DNA of 64,000 nucleotides from Diadema setosum (taxonomy: Eukaryota > Echinodermata > Echinoidea > Diadematoida > Diadematidae), in assembly GCF_964275005.1 (NCBI RefSeq), contig NC_092696.1, positions 29,285,953 through 29,349,952 on the forward strand, given 5' to 3'. Shown here piece by piece: positions 38,790 to 50,295 of the stretch. The position numbers and the translations under genes were made by a program. The notes beneath the pieces are model-generated. The model did not search any database. It was not told where the DNA came from and saw only the letters and a program-made list of their open reading frames with translations. The stretch's first letter is position 1; each line of letters starts with the position of its first letter.

Positions 38790-39573
38790 CACACCACACC
38801 ACACACACAAACGCCAAATCATAATCATCATGCACACACACACACACACATACATACGCACACACGCACACACACCGCACACACGCACACACACACATGC
38901 ATCATCCTGCTATTTTTATAATAGTATCATTTCATCGACACTTCAGGGTTGCCTCAGAGGGTGAAATAAGGTGTAACGGTAAAAAAAAAAAAAAGAAGGA
39001 AAACCCCCGGAAAGAAAAGACAGAACGTTTTAGTGCTGTGAAAGAGAGAATGAAACTTTTCAAAACTTTTGGTTTAAATCCTGCCCAACGAGTCTATCCC
39101 AGGTCAAGATCATTATTCCCATCTTACCTAGCATAACCTTTTTGTGTCCTGAAATAAGCTTTTACTAGAATAACATAAACGTACTTTAATGTGTATTAAT
39201 GAAAAAGAGAAATACACGTGTACAGCGTCAAATACATGCATTCATTGAACAGAAAACTTTTGGGGAGCTTCCTAAAACATCTTTGAAAATCCGTACAGGA
39301 GCAATTTCTTTGGCAAATTTTTGAATAAACATGAAAACATTCTTAACATCTTGTTTAGAAAATATCTGCTTCATAACGGAACCATATATGGACAGCCCTA
39401 ATAATCGTGATCAGAGCTTACTAGTCATAAACGAAAAAACTAACTAACTAACTAACTAACTAACTGACTAACTAACAAACTAACTGTCTATCTAAACCAA
39501 ATCTACTTACGAAGAAAAGGACATTGAAGGCGACGAGAAGATACTTCGTACACTGTCCGTCCCCGCTCACCAT
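30917..39573 (-). CDS. Tetraspanin B (six-cysteine), six coding exons
   Basis: Second tetraspanin, 242 codons. Exons are 39511-39573, 38115-38306, 36968-37147, 33979-34119, 32095-32178 and 30917-30985, all phase 0 with GT-AG introns. It starts MVSGDGQCTKYLL in an ATGG context. TM1 is about residues 12-33, TM2 53-71, TM3 82-107 and TM4 205-228. The large loop has C148-C149-G, PDSCC (C173, C174), C181 and C194, and one N-glycosylation site at N153 (FNHT). The loop between TM2 and TM3 reads GAYGAIKEH (71-79), so the usual GCCGA cysteine pair, normally a palmitoylation site, is missing. The tail is WKRTSQAGGNFV. Exons 2, 4 and 5 are the same length as in gene A, which lies about 16 kb upstream on the same strand. 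Introns are full of MITEs and microsatellites. Confidence 0.93.
31804..32053. mobile_element. MITE in tetraspanin B intron 5, CCGCGACAAC-rich
   Basis: Ends AACCCCATTTTAACGGA and the complement of GCTAAAATGGGGCTT. The word CCGCGACAAC or close variants occurs about four times, both orientations, which makes this a GC island inside the intron. Its edge is 41 bp from the donor of exon 5. Confidence 0.65.
32250..32580 (-). mobile_element. Possible truncated non-LTR retroelement 3' end
   Basis: An ATTATTATCATTATCATT run is followed by CATTTATTCGACCAGG and then about 300 bp of A/C-rich sequence. The layout matches the element at 27.5 kb (simple tail, AATAAA on minus, AC-rich body, CATGTGAACCCACACATG hairpin). 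Confidence 0.35.
32740..32966. repeat. (GAT)n with (GATGGC)n microsatellite
   Basis: About 20 GAT units, five GATGGC units, then degenerate GAT/GGT units, in intron 4 of tetraspanin B. Open frames across it (poly-Asp, poly-His) are artefacts. Confidence 0.95.
33402..33655. mobile_element. MITE-1 copy 1, 254 bp
   Basis: Terminal inverted repeats of about 34 bp contain TTTGCAAAAACCGATAAGTC and its complement. It lies in intron 4 of tetraspanin B between TATAT flanks. A frame of about 83 codons runs the full length on the minus strand, starting and ending inside the terminal repeats. Confidence 0.88.
34181..34322. mobile_element. MITE-2 fragment (right half)
   Basis: Matches the right half of MITE-2: AAACCCGATTTTCATCGAAT, GGTATGCTCT, TATCTCGCAAA, TACCAATACTGTACC, CCCTTTAA. 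It is 60 bp upstream of tetraspanin B exon 4 in transcript terms. Confidence 0.65.
34784..34933. repeat. Near-perfect foldback element, about 70-bp arms
   Basis: Arm 34784-34854 and arm 34868-34933 are reverse complements except for the length of an internal A/T run and one base, around a 13-base loop. They include TTTAGATTTTAGACGCGCGG and GATCTGAGCGTGCGCAGTA. It lies in tetraspanin B intron 3. Confidence 0.92.
35174..35719. mobile_element. MITE-4 copy 1, about 546 bp
   Basis: Ends TTAAAGGAAACTCAAACCCA and its near-complement. Terminal inverted repeats exceed 100 bp and include TTTGAGAAAAATCGGACAATC and CTGGATGAGGAGACTACTAG on both sides (each read inward). Confidence 0.85.
35805..36102. mobile_element. 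MITE-8 copy 2, built of CACAGTGTGA repeats
   Basis: Ends TATCCCTGCTGGAAAGAACA and its near-perfect complement, with TA at both flanks. Same interior as the copy at 20946. It sits in intron 3 of tetraspanin B. Confidence 0.85.
38385..38610 (-). mobile_element. Possible retroelement fragment in tetraspanin B intron 1
   Basis: TTCTTTATTCGAATTTCGTTC followed by A/C-rich sequence resembles the starts of the elements at 24.4, 27.5 and 32.3 kb. It contains two ATTGTGCAAAATAATGTC-type direct repeats (38486 and 38540). Confidence 0.3.
38758..38902. repeat. (CA)n microsatellite
   Basis: Interrupted CACACA array in intron 1 of tetraspanin B. Confidence 0.9.
39439..39486. repeat. (AACT)n microsatellite
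   Basis: About ten AACT units, 25 bp from the exon 1 donor of tetraspanin B. Confidence 0.85.
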
Positions 39574-40248
39574 CTTGGTTTCTTTTCCTCACCTTCTCCA
39601 ATCTATACAATACAGTAAGTATAAAGAATGGATTAAAATAACATCTATGACAGCAAAAAGGTAATAATGACAACAACAACAACAACTGCAAAAGTATCAG
39701 CAGCAGTTAACGTACACAGAAACAAAAAACAAAACAAAACAAAACATAACATAACATAACAAAAAAAAAAAAAAAACATTTCGCATCCCAAGCGGATCTG
39801 CAATGAATGCTCGAGTTTGAAATATCCGTAGGATTTGCGCAGGACCAATCAGCCATAAGCCTGCAGTCACAGGATAAAACACTGGTTTATTTTGTGCCCT
39901 CTTTTTAATCAGGTCGTACAGCGATTCTTCAAAGACATATTTAAGTGATAGCGTCAGAGAAAAAGTCAACAGGAAGAGGCAAATGAAAAAAAAAAAATGA
40001 TGAAACCCAAGAGCAGGAGTTGATGTTCTTAAAAAAAAAAAAGAAAGAAAAAGAAACAAGAGAAAAAGAAAGAATAGAATAATATCTGCAGTAAATATCA
40101 TTCTATTTTTTCCCCTTTCTTTTAAGAACAAACAACAGTAACTGTTGTAAAACTGCTCTTGTACGAAGCCGTTCGGATGAAATCATCTGAGAAGGTCTGA
40201 CTGAGATCACTGTACTCCATGATGATTATGACGAAAAATTAATATAAT

Positions 40249-40795
40249 TAAGGACAAGTCCACCTTCATAATATACATGTGAATTGAGTGAATGCAGCTA
40301 TTTTAGTGGAACACATCACTGAAGCTTGGGGAAAATCGGACAATCCGTTCAAAAGTTATGAATTTTGTAAGTATCTGCGCAGTAACTGCTGGATGAGAAG
40401 ACTACTGCAGTGTATGATGTCACATGCGTAGAACGATATAGGAAAATGTAAAGAGAATTTTACAAAATGTTATTTTGTGAAAAAAGTTCACATTTCCTCG
40501 ACTTGTCACTGACCTATGTTACGGGTATTATTATTCCCCCTGCCTTTTGAAAGAGGCAAGTCCAGCGTTCTTTTATTATGCGAGATAAAAGTGAAAATAT
40601 GTTGAATTTTCTTTATGTTTTTTTTTAATTAAAAAAAAATGTGACATCACAAGCTATAGTAGTCTTGTCGTCCACAAGCTTTAGTAGTCTTGACTGCGCA
40701 AAAAACTTTAAATATTCATAACTTCTAAACGGATTTTACGAGCCCTCAAGCTCTCACTGATGTGTTCTACTAATATTGCTTGAACTTGTCCTTTA
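40249..40795. mobile_element. MITE-4 copy 2, about 547 bp
   Basis: Ends TTAAGGACAAGTCCACC and the complement of GAACTTGTCCTTTAT. Terminal inverted repeats are about 110 bp. It shares CGGACAATCCGTTCAAAAG and GCTGGATGAGAAGACTACTG with copy 1. Confidence 0.82.
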
Positions 40796-41966
40796 TAATG
40801 CATGGGGGAGGAGGAAGTGGCTTTTTTTAGCGATTTGTAATGCATATTATGCAAGGGCTACCCGGCTCAGTATTTCAGCAAGTGCACTAGATATACTTGC
40901 CTCATTTCATATTTGATTATTCTAATTTTTCTATGCGCTTCCTGCCACCAAAGACGTAAAACCTCGACCATCATCAAAATGCTTGTAATTTAACAGATAT
41001 CAATTATTTTCGCACACAAGGATCGTTGTGCAACTTGTATTACACGGAAGATAACCACTTATAACAAATTACCCCTTTCAGGAAATGTGCAAATAGCGCA
41101 TGTGCCAGTCAGCAGCTATCCTATGACATTAAGTGTGAGAAGCACAGTCATGGGAACTAAGTGTCTACATCCTATACGAGACAAATTCAGTGCCACTATA
41201 CACACGATACAGGCACGCTCGAAGTGCTATCGATCATGACAATGTCATTATGATGAGATTATGTCGACATTGCTGAGGATAACGATGGCGGTGATGATCA
41301 CGACATGGTAAATGATCATGACATCTTATTTTCAATTAATGCGTAAATCCCCCCCCCCCCGCTCGTAATCATTCCACATAAAAAGCTGTGTTGTTCATTT
41401 ATGTTAATCATCATCCTGTGTATCAATGTACAACTGTAACTCACTCTTAAATTACTTGAGAAATTTGTTCAATTGGCTTTCTGTCATATTCTTAGGAAAG
41501 AGGAATGCAGATATGAAATCAACTCAAATCAATCAAATCACGACATGGTAATAGCAATAAAGTAATATGAAGACAAAAAGATACCGATAAAGCGTCATTG
41601 ATTTCAGCAATCTAAATTCACCATCGGTACAACAATAACAACCTGCTACTATAGTACCGCTATAACTATATTAGATATAATACTGACATATATAGCTGCC
41701 ACAATATTAATCGAGGTGAAATATCTAAGACGATAACTGGTCCACGTACCTGCGGTTCTATACTGACAACATAGTATATTATCATGTGAATACTTATATA
41801 CACTGAGGAGAAAACATAAAGGATATATAAAACATGAACCAAGTCCAAGAAAAAGGCGCATCCATAGAGGAACTGAAAATGTTACTCATCTCGCATGAAC
41901 TTGACATTTCAGCGACTTGCGAAATCCTAAAGTAGTTTTGTTTTTGTTTTCGTTTTGTATACTGTT

Positions 41967-42212
41967 TTATTTCTGTTCTGCCTTGTTTGTTGGGGGAAGT
42001 TCGATTTGAGGCGAACTTCCTCTGGGGGCTGTGTTTTCGACGTTAGCGGGACCCAACCCTACCCCATGACTCACCGGCTGGGAAGTGATGGACTGCCTAA
42101 CTAAATCTCCCGCTACCGCTATAATGAGTTCTATGTATCCCGCTTCTGGCGTCAACTCGATGTGTCGGGGGTTTATAGGGGCGTTCGTATACTCAGTACA
42201 TTCTTGCTTCAA
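41967..42212 (-). other. Unassigned protein-like open frame
   Basis: An open frame of about 81 codons, with no ATG at its start, ends in TAA overlapping an AATAAA on the minus strand (41966-41971). Its composition (NAPINPRHIELTPEAGYIEL, then PQIELPPTNKAEQK) is mixed and unlike the low-complexity frames around it. The frame stays open upstream through RQRIRSLKQE. It could be a terminal exon of an unseen gene or a piece of a transposon gene. No domain was recognised. Confidence 0.3.
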
Positions 42213-42713
42213 ACTTCGAATTCGTTGACGTGTATAATTTTTGTAATATAGAAACCGTCTCTTGGAGACCTTGGATTATAAACTTTCAAGAATTCATAGT
42301 GGTGTGAATGGTTTGAATATGTGGTCTAAATGCTTCTGAACTGATCAAAATTTACTGAAACAATCTAGAGTCTATGAATCATCCAGAAATCGTATCTTTA
42401 ATTGAAATATGATTATAATGATGTGAATACATGTATGTTATTTATGCTTCGGAAGTGAAGAAAATTAAATTGAAATATTGTTAGGTAAATAATTTCATGA
42501 GAGCATTAATTCTGAAGTTGTGAAATATGATTATACCCCTCCCCACCAGTATGTTTGTGTGTATTATTGGCACTTCTTTATGTTATGTGTGCTTCTTTGT
42601 TGTTCTTATAGTTATTTGAATAAAAACACCACAGTATTTTTCCCTACAATGCCCACTAATTTTCTTTAAAATCATGTCTACACTTTATCAATCCCTGAGT
42701 TTGGTATATCATA

Positions 42714-42780
42714 AGCAATACACCTTACTCCTCCCTATAAACTATATTATAGTGTATAGGGAGGAGTAAGGTGTATTGCT
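42714..42780. repeat. Perfect palindrome, 26-bp arms
   Basis: Arms 42714-42739 and 42755-42780 are exact reverse complements (AGCAATACACCTTACTCCTC...) around a 15-base loop. Confidence 0.95.
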
Positions 42781-44951
42781 TCTAAGGGCAGAATTTCTTG
42801 GAAGTAACCCTCCCTCGAAAGTTACCTCCCCCCCCCCCGTGTTTTCCGGTTTTCCTCTTTTTTCGCTTTATCCCCCCCCCCTTTTTTTTAGGGGGTGGGG
42901 GGGAGTGGGAGAGCCCCTCATTCCCTTTCTATGGCCCCTGCTTATATTGCCCGTATATGTATACGGTATCGTAATAGAAAGAAGGTAATGTTATTTTCGA
43001 TCAAACTATCAACCAGACTTTATTTACAAAACAATATTATCACGGTGTAGATCCCAAAACAGTCAAAAGAAAAAGAACATTATAGGAGTTTAAAAAGAAT
43101 CTGCAATATTCACATGATTTTAAAAAGCTATTGAAATTCGCCGTGATTCGAACATTGCTGACGATAGCTGAGATAAAACTAACAAACAAACAAACAAACA
43201 ACGAGTAGGCCTACATCACAAAAAAAGACCTTGGTCAATCTGACACCGCTAATTATGATTGAATTTATTCTTCATAAAAGAAATCGTATTTTCACCTATA
43301 ATGGATTACAGGCATAATTTACCATTCGCAGATGATTTCTCTATATAGTTCTAAAATGTGAGTTAGGGATAGAAAAAAAAAAACACTGTAAAAATTTGAA
43401 TCCGTATAATTAATGGTAAGTATTGTTAAATACACAAAATGTGAACAATGCTTATAATGAAAATGTTTCCAGATTAACACGTCTATACAGTTATGGTTTG
43501 TTGAGATGAATACTCATATCTCCTTGCATTTTAGGCTTTGTTGCAAACATTTTATATGATAGGATGTTTTGCGATATAACAGACCTACAAATATGCATCA
43601 AATGTAATATCTTAAAAATTTTTATATCACTGCTCCCAGAGGTAAATATGACCTTTAACATAAAGGAAACAAACATAATTGTAGTCAACATCTACTTTAC
43701 ATGTTTTATGCTCACATACGCTTTACTTTTAGTCGTATTTTCGTGCGTTCATCTGTACTTTAGCACTCATTAGTTTCGCTGTAGGATATGCAAAGTGAGT
43801 CTACTGCAACATTTCATGAATAACAATATCGGAACAAACAATTATCAACACCTATCACACTTGAAACTTTTGAGACAGTTTATAACGCTTCTGAATGCAC
43901 CGTGGGTCTCGGGAATATCATGCGTAAACATCGAATTACTCCATCACATAATGAAAGCGCAGACTGTGTTCATGCAACATGATTACTACACCCCTGACTG
44001 GGTACGTAGCGAGCTGACTTACCGATATTTTGATGAAAATCAGTTATGATCCTCAGAGGACAGGTTGTTTTGAAATTTCCTACGTCCTTGGAAGTTTGTT
44101 GAGATTAGTTTCCCCCCTTTTTTTTTTCTTTCAGCTCACCGAACACACGACACAGCCGATATAAATATATGCAATGTAAGAGCGGGCTCGCATGTTCGCA
44201 GACGTCTTCACGTACTTAATTAAATCCGGATGTGGCGAAGAAAGAGAACGCAGCAACGCTTATCCTGATCTTCATGTGTTGTCTTTCTTGTACAGCCGTT
44301 AGGAAAAATAACCTTAATTCTACACTTACTTTAACCAGAAGGGAAGTCCTTTCATTACTTTAAGTGACTGTTACCAAAGATTAGCCCAAAGAGAAATGCC
44401 TAATAAGAGAGGTATTTTTCGTGTGATATAGATACTGGTGACAAAATATCTTCGGCGTAACGGATATACCGATACGCTACCATATTAACTGTGTTAACTT
44501 CACTCGGTAAGTGCAAATACAACTGTTTAAATGACAGATTCCAAAATGTTAGTGGTTGGCAAAGGACTCTATAATATTAATGCAGCTTATAGTCGAAAAG
44601 TAACATTTTCATCATATACCTTTTATACCTTCGTTCTGAATGATGTATCTTTGAGCTTCCGTCGTCCCTATTATTATACTTATCTATCATCAGAAAGCAA
44701 TTAAAAGTAATAGTAAACTATTTCTATTTTCACAGCACATTACCACTTCCCGATGATTCTTAAAACACGATAGGCCTCTTTACCGTCATTCTCAGAATAA
44801 TGGATCTCATCTTTGTTGTTGTTTTCGTTGTTGTTTTTCCGAACGCAACGTAACTTTTTCCGATAGTGAATATATAGTAGCGCCAATACATTATGTTTTC
44901 GTCACCTAACTTCTTACAATTTACAATTAAATGAAATTAAACATAGGAATT

Positions 44952-44979
44952 ATGTGTGTGTGTGTGTGTGTGTGTATGT
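44952..44979. repeat. (GT)n microsatellite
   Basis: About 12 GT units. Confidence 0.85.
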
Positions 44980-45939
44980 GTTTCTTTAATGAATTTCTTT
45001 ATATTGCAGTTTAAGTTCACATACTAAAGGTTTAGACAAAAGCAAACAATTACTATTCAGTATATGATAACATTGAAAGTTCTCAGTAGGCCTGCATGAT
45101 TTTAGAGTGGCAGCTATAGGTTATCAAAGTAACATCCTTTTAATTTAAGATCAAATATCAGAAACAAAGATATAATTTGGGCAGGACCTTCCTGTTTACC
45201 ATTCAGAATTTATATAGAATATGGTTATAGACTGAAGTGATGAGTTTATAAGATCGCTGTTCTCAAATAATCAAATACAGTAATGACTATAGAAATAACA
45301 ATGAAAAGTCTTTAAATGAAATTTAGGGTGAACTTGAAACTGTGAATCCATACTATTAAAACAATGTCTCTGTTCTTCCATATGACAGCAATGTTAGTAT
45401 ACCTATTATTTGTATTAAAAACTTTGAGTGTAAAGTAAGTGCTGCATTTAGAATGTTTTTTTTTTTCTTTTTTTTTTTTTTTTGTGAGCGCGGAACAGGG
45501 GAGAGTTAAAGAAAACCAGAGCGGAATTGACAGTAAGAACTTCATTTGCCGCTCAATGTCCCAGTAAAAATACAGAAACGCTAAATCATGGAATAAATAT
45601 ATAAAGATATAAAGATCATGCCGATGTTTTAATTATAACTAATCTGTTGATTGTACAGGCCATTCGTGTGTTCATCTTATGAGAGATGTGTAATAGCGCC
45701 ATCAGCGGCCGCCTACGAAACGTTCATCCCTTGGCCGCAAGCACACTGTTGTAATTTGCCTTTTCCTCAAGGAACTGTTTTTTGTGCTTGACATACATGT
45801 ACTGTGACAAAAGAAGACATGATAACTTGTAGCAGATAGTCACACGTCTCACCCACACAGTCACCTGCTAGTAGGAAGAGTATGATTTAAATCTTTGGCC
45901 TCCTGGGTAGCTTGATGGACTCGGTCATGTTCATTATTC

Positions 45940-46620
45940 CGAATGTTCATTAATCCGAAAGTGAAATAAAGTTCGTATTCCGAAGGTTCGTTATTCCAAA
46001 ACATACATTTCTACCTAGATGTCCCTTAATCAGAAAATGGAATACAATCTATTTAATTGTAGGGATTTTTATTAAGATTTTTTTTTTTCGTTATTCCGAA
46101 GGTTCTTTGATCTAAAAGTGAATTAGGTTCGTTATTCCAAAGGTCATACTTAATCTGAAAATGAAATAAAGTTCGTATTCCGAAGGTTCGTTATTCCAAA
46201 ACATAAATATTATTTCCCTCTACCTAGATGTCCCTCAATCAGAGAATGAAATACAATTGTAGGGATTTTTAATAAGACTATTTTTTTTTTGGGGGGGGGG
46301 GGGGGGGGGCGTTATTCCGAAGGTTCTTCGATCCAAAAGTGAATTAGGTTCGTTATTCCAAAGGTTTATTAATGCGAAAATGAAATGAGGTTCGTTTATC
46401 CGGATTTTTTATTTTTTATTTTTTATTTTTTATCTTTTTTTTTTTTTAAGTTCGTGCTTACTACTAACGATTCTTCGGAATTACGAACCCTATTGTTTTC
46501 TCAACAAACCTACGGGATAACGAACCTTCGGAATAATGAACCTTTGGAATAAATTAAAGTCACTTTCGGATTAACGAACCTTCGTCAGATGTTCGGAATA
46601 AAGAAATGTAATCGTCTGTG
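45940..46620. repeat. TTCGTTATTCCGAAGG repeat cluster
   Basis: GTTCGTTATTCC with a following GAAGG or AAAGG recurs about eight times. A roughly 195-bp unit (CCTAGATGTCCCT...GAATAC) is present twice. Near 46490-46590 the same words appear inverted (GGATTAACGAACCTTCG). It looks like a terminal-repeat element with an internally duplicated arm. Confidence 0.65.
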
Positions 46621-46734
46621 CAGAGAGAAGTAATTCCATTCCACGTTGAAGTTGACTATGTATAGTCATGGCAACTATTGTACATGGTCAAATCCAGGCA
46701 TTGCAAACGAACGGAATGGCAGAAGTTTCCTTGG

Positions 46735-46800
46735 GGGGACATTTCATGAAGCGTCTGACTGGCTGAGAGCAAATTTGTCAAATTTGCAATATTTATGAGA
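46735..46800. mobile_element. MITE-6 fragment
   Basis: GGGGGGACATTTCATGAAGC followed directly by GGCTGAGAGCAAATTTG, which is the internal part of MITE-6 inverted, so this copy has lost its middle. Confidence 0.5.
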
Positions 46801-47924
46801 TAGGGTAATGTTTGCAAGGAGCAGAGTTTGGTCGAAATCGCCTATAATTTAAAAGTACAGAAGGAATAATGTCATTTTTTTTGTTATAACTTACTCTAAC
46901 TTACGTTACGTGGTTACAAGGCTCAAAGTTTTTTTATTGTTATTTTTTATGATACACATAAAAGTATCATAGTTTTTTGTTGTTGTTTTAATTTTCACTA
47001 CATACTTTCTTTCTTCTTCAACTTCATATCCGATTTTGAATGCTATATTTTGAATTTTTGATGTTTCGTTTAAGTTTTATATATATATATATATTTTTCT
47101 TTTTTTTTTTTAGCCTACATACTTTGACAAGTTTGGAGCAGACTTGAAATGGAGCGAAATCGCACTTCATGTTTACTCGTTAAAGTACTTACCAATGTAA
47201 TACGTCTGTGAATGGTGCACTACATGCAACGACTGTCTTTGCGTTTCAAAAAAAAAAGGACATACCGAGAAAGCAGAAAGCGAGCAGCAGTAAAATTGAT
47301 ACATTCAAGTGGAAAGTATAGGCCCTGTCAATGAGCAGAATCGAAAAATATAAAACATAATATTTAGGTTACTGTTATTAAAACTAGAGAGTTTGAGTGA
47401 GAAAGGAGGAGATCATGGATGAGAGAGAGGGCGGTTGGGGAAAGTGTGTGTGTGTGAGTGTAGAAAGACTGGTAAAACTTTTTGGAATTTGAAAGAAAAA
47501 AAATCGGACAATCCATTCAGCTGAGGGTTAAGATGCTTTTGAAACGTGGTGCTCAATTAGATATAGCGCCCTCTCTAGATAGGTACTGTACAACAATCTG
47601 TGACGTCACATTCATTAGATCGATATAGATAATAATAATTTTTCAGAATTTGATAAAGTACTGCCTTCATTTTCTCGGAGATCGAAAGGTTGACAGGGCT
47701 CCTTCAGAATGCTGGGAGAACGATACATTGTACATCATAGTAGTATGTCGAGTAAATGCGCCTAATTCTTTCATTAAAAGGAATACATGTATTACTTAAA
47801 TGAAAGCTTACTGTGAAGTTCATATTTTATTTCTTTACATCGAGAATGGGGGGGGGGTGGGGAGTTGGACAGGTCAGACAATACTTAAAGTCATTTTCAC
47901 TATGATCATTATTATGATCACTGT

Positions 47925-47959
<35 letters not shown>

Positions 47960-48149
47960 CCATCATTACTAATCATCATCGCACAACAGTCAACAACATC
48001 ATCACCATTGCACTCACATCATCAGCATTACCATCACTAGTAAGCATCATTTCTTTTTTGCCTTTTATCATTGCGTCATTGTACTCGTCTTCTACATCAT
48101 TTTCTCCACCAACATCACTGGTACCAACATTATCTTTGTCACCCACACA
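46801..48149. other. Intergenic, no supported gene
   Basis: T-rich runs, a short (TA)n at 47078, a partial MITE-4-like stretch at 47465-47640 (AATCGGACAATCCATTC with TGACGTCA nearby) and the ATC microsatellite at 47925. Confidence 0.45.
47925..48030. repeat. (ATC)n microsatellite
   Basis: About nine clean ATC units plus degenerate flanking units. Confidence 0.85.
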
Positions 48150-48641
48150 CAATGACCTTGAAATTACCTTGATTTTGAATGAATGCAGCAATAGAACACA
48201 TCAGTGACAATTTGTGGAAAATTGGGCTTTCCGTTCAATATCATTATTGTTTAAAGTTTCAGTTCCGCCATCGCTGGATGAGATGACTACTACAGTGTTT
48301 GTGATGTCACATGTGTAGAACAATATAAAGTAAATATAAAGAATACTCAACGTTTTTCACTTTTCTTACATTATAAAAGAGCACTTGACTTGTACCTTTT
48401 CCGAAGGCAGCTAGGGAGAATAATATCATCCTTAACATACGTCAGTATAAGTAGAGGAAATGAGTGCTTTTCAAAAAGAAAAAAAAAAAAAAAAGAAAAA
48501 AAAAATAATGAAATTTTGTGATTTTTTTTTAAGATTAAAAAACAATCCGCAGATTTAGAACTTTTAATTGGATTAACGAATTTTCCTCAAACTTTTAATC
48601 TGTTCACATGTATAATTATGTAAGTGAACTTGTCCTTCAAT
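48150..48641. mobile_element. MITE-4 copy 3, diverged
   Basis: Shares GAATGCAGCAATAGAACACATC, CGCTGGATGAGATGACTAC and the AACTTGTCCTTCAA terminus with the 40.2-kb copy, but has lost similarity in places. It carries poly-A inserts. Confidence 0.65.
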
Positions 48642-49564
48642 GGGCTATTAAAGACAGATACTGGTACAATAATTGTAGTGACCACCAGAACGCCCATTTT
48701 CCTATACCCCCAACCCCCATCCCCCCAAAAATCTTTCCACACTCACATGAGTTATTATCAATCCACCCCACCCCTATATGAGCCGCCATCATAGATCAGA
48801 CGCAAACCCTGCTAGACACGTACCGCACACACCATCATTTCCAGCACCAACGGGTATTTAGAAATGATCCCTCCCCATTACGCAACAGAGAGCCGCAACC
48901 AAACAAAGCAACACACACATCTGCCAGCAGGTAAATACACTCTACTAAAATAATTATGTTTGTCAATAATCTGCTTGTCATTACTCAATTCTTCCACCAT
49001 CGTTATGTTCCTGTAACTATACACCTCCAATTAATTGACGTAACAGTCCTCCATCGTTTTCTGATTCATAATCATCAACTATGTTTAAAAAATACATGTA
49101 TCATGTTGATATCGTGTTCACTCCAAGTACAGGGGTGAATCCAGGAATTCCTTAAAGGGGAGGCACCTTTACAAAATTAAATGGGGGGGGGGGCGCATTT
49201 CTATCCCAGTACACACCTCTGCTTATGTTAATATCTTTATCAATCCATATGTATAAAATTTAAATGTGTATTCATTCAATAGAGCTGTATGAGGGAGATA
49301 AATGTCGATACATGCAGCGCCTAACAATCAATGTGGCATCCTGTCATTATTTCTTACGCCTTTAGTGTCATCCTTGCTTAAGTTGACCTCACGAAAGTCA
49401 AATAATCTCCTAAGTGGAAGGTCTTTTCAAGTCCTCTTTTCTCTATAATCCTATTAATTTTAATCCCTCATTAGTCAAATTTTCTCTAAATCAAAGCTAT
49501 TTTTTCACAGTCAAAATAGACTCGACCTAGGCAAGGTTGATTATATGTATATATATATATACTG

Positions 49565-49815
49565 TATGAAGAGTTTGTTTGCAAAAACCGATAAGTCCAT
49601 TTTTGAAGAATGTGAAGTACGGTCTCTGTCATAAAGTACAAAATAATACCTTTTCAATGATATATTGGTCACTACATATAAAGGTACATTTTTGAAGTTA
49701 TGATCAAAAGAAGCAAAAAATTCTTATTATTCTCTTTATTTTTCTTGACCTTTAATGGCAAATATCTCCATTTGACAAATATGGACTTACCGGTTTTTGC
49801 AAACAAACTCTTCAT
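49565..49815. mobile_element. MITE-1 copy 2, 251 bp
   Basis: Full-length, same orientation as copies 1 and 3, inserted at the end of a TATATA run. The internal minus-strand frame is interrupted by a frame change relative to copy 1. Confidence 0.88.
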
Positions 49816-49833
49816 ATGTACATGTATAAAGCA

Positions 49834-49912
49834 TTGAGTCTCCCGTATCCGGCCAAATCCCTTATCCGGATGAGCCGCGGTCCTGACTTGTCCGGATACG
49901 AGAGGTTCAACA

Positions 49913-49915
<3 letters not shown>
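49834..49915. mobile_element. Short palindromic Tc1/pogo-like MITE, 82 bp
   Basis: TTGAGTCTCCCGTATCCGG faces CCGGATACGAGAGGTTCAAC, and TTATCCGGATGA is central. The right end reads CAACAGTA, consistent with a TA-flanked Tc1/mariner/pogo-type terminus. Confidence 0.5.
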
Positions 49916-49963
<48 letters not shown>

Positions 49964-49988
49964 TACATGTATATCATATATATATGTA

Positions 49989-50042
<54 letters not shown>
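49914..50042. repeat. (TA)n arrays
   Basis: Two TA arrays (49914-49958 and about 50000-50042) with TACATGTATATC sequence between them. Confidence 0.95.
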
Positions 50043-50048
<6 letters not shown>

Positions 50049-50295
50049 GAGTTTGTTCGCAAAAACCGATAAGTCCATTTTTGAAGATTTTGAAGTACGG
50101 TCTCTGTCATAAAGTACAAAATAATACCTTTTAAATGATATATTGGTCACTACATATAAAGGTACATTTTTGAAGTTATGGTCAAAAGAAGCAAGAATTT
50201 TCTTATTATTCTCTTTATTTTTCTTGACCTTTAATCGCAAATATCTCCATTTGGCAAATATGGACTTATCGGTTTTTGCAAACAAACTCTTCATA
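50043..50295. mobile_element. MITE-1 copy 3, 253 bp
   Basis: Full-length, flanked on both sides by TATATA. The minus-strand frame through the element is open over its whole length, as in copy 1. Confidence 0.9.

Larger units (their letters stand above)
40796..45939. other. Intergenic between the two tetraspanins
   Basis: Holds the open frame at 41967, the palindrome at 42714, poly-C/G tracts at 41350 and 42830-42905, and a GT array at 44953. It lies upstream of tetraspanin B, so distal promoter elements are possible, but none is identified. Confidence 0.45.

Noticed and set aside
43795-44049. 84-codon plus-strand frame
   Set aside because: No splice context, no domain and no supporting features; kept out of the gene list.
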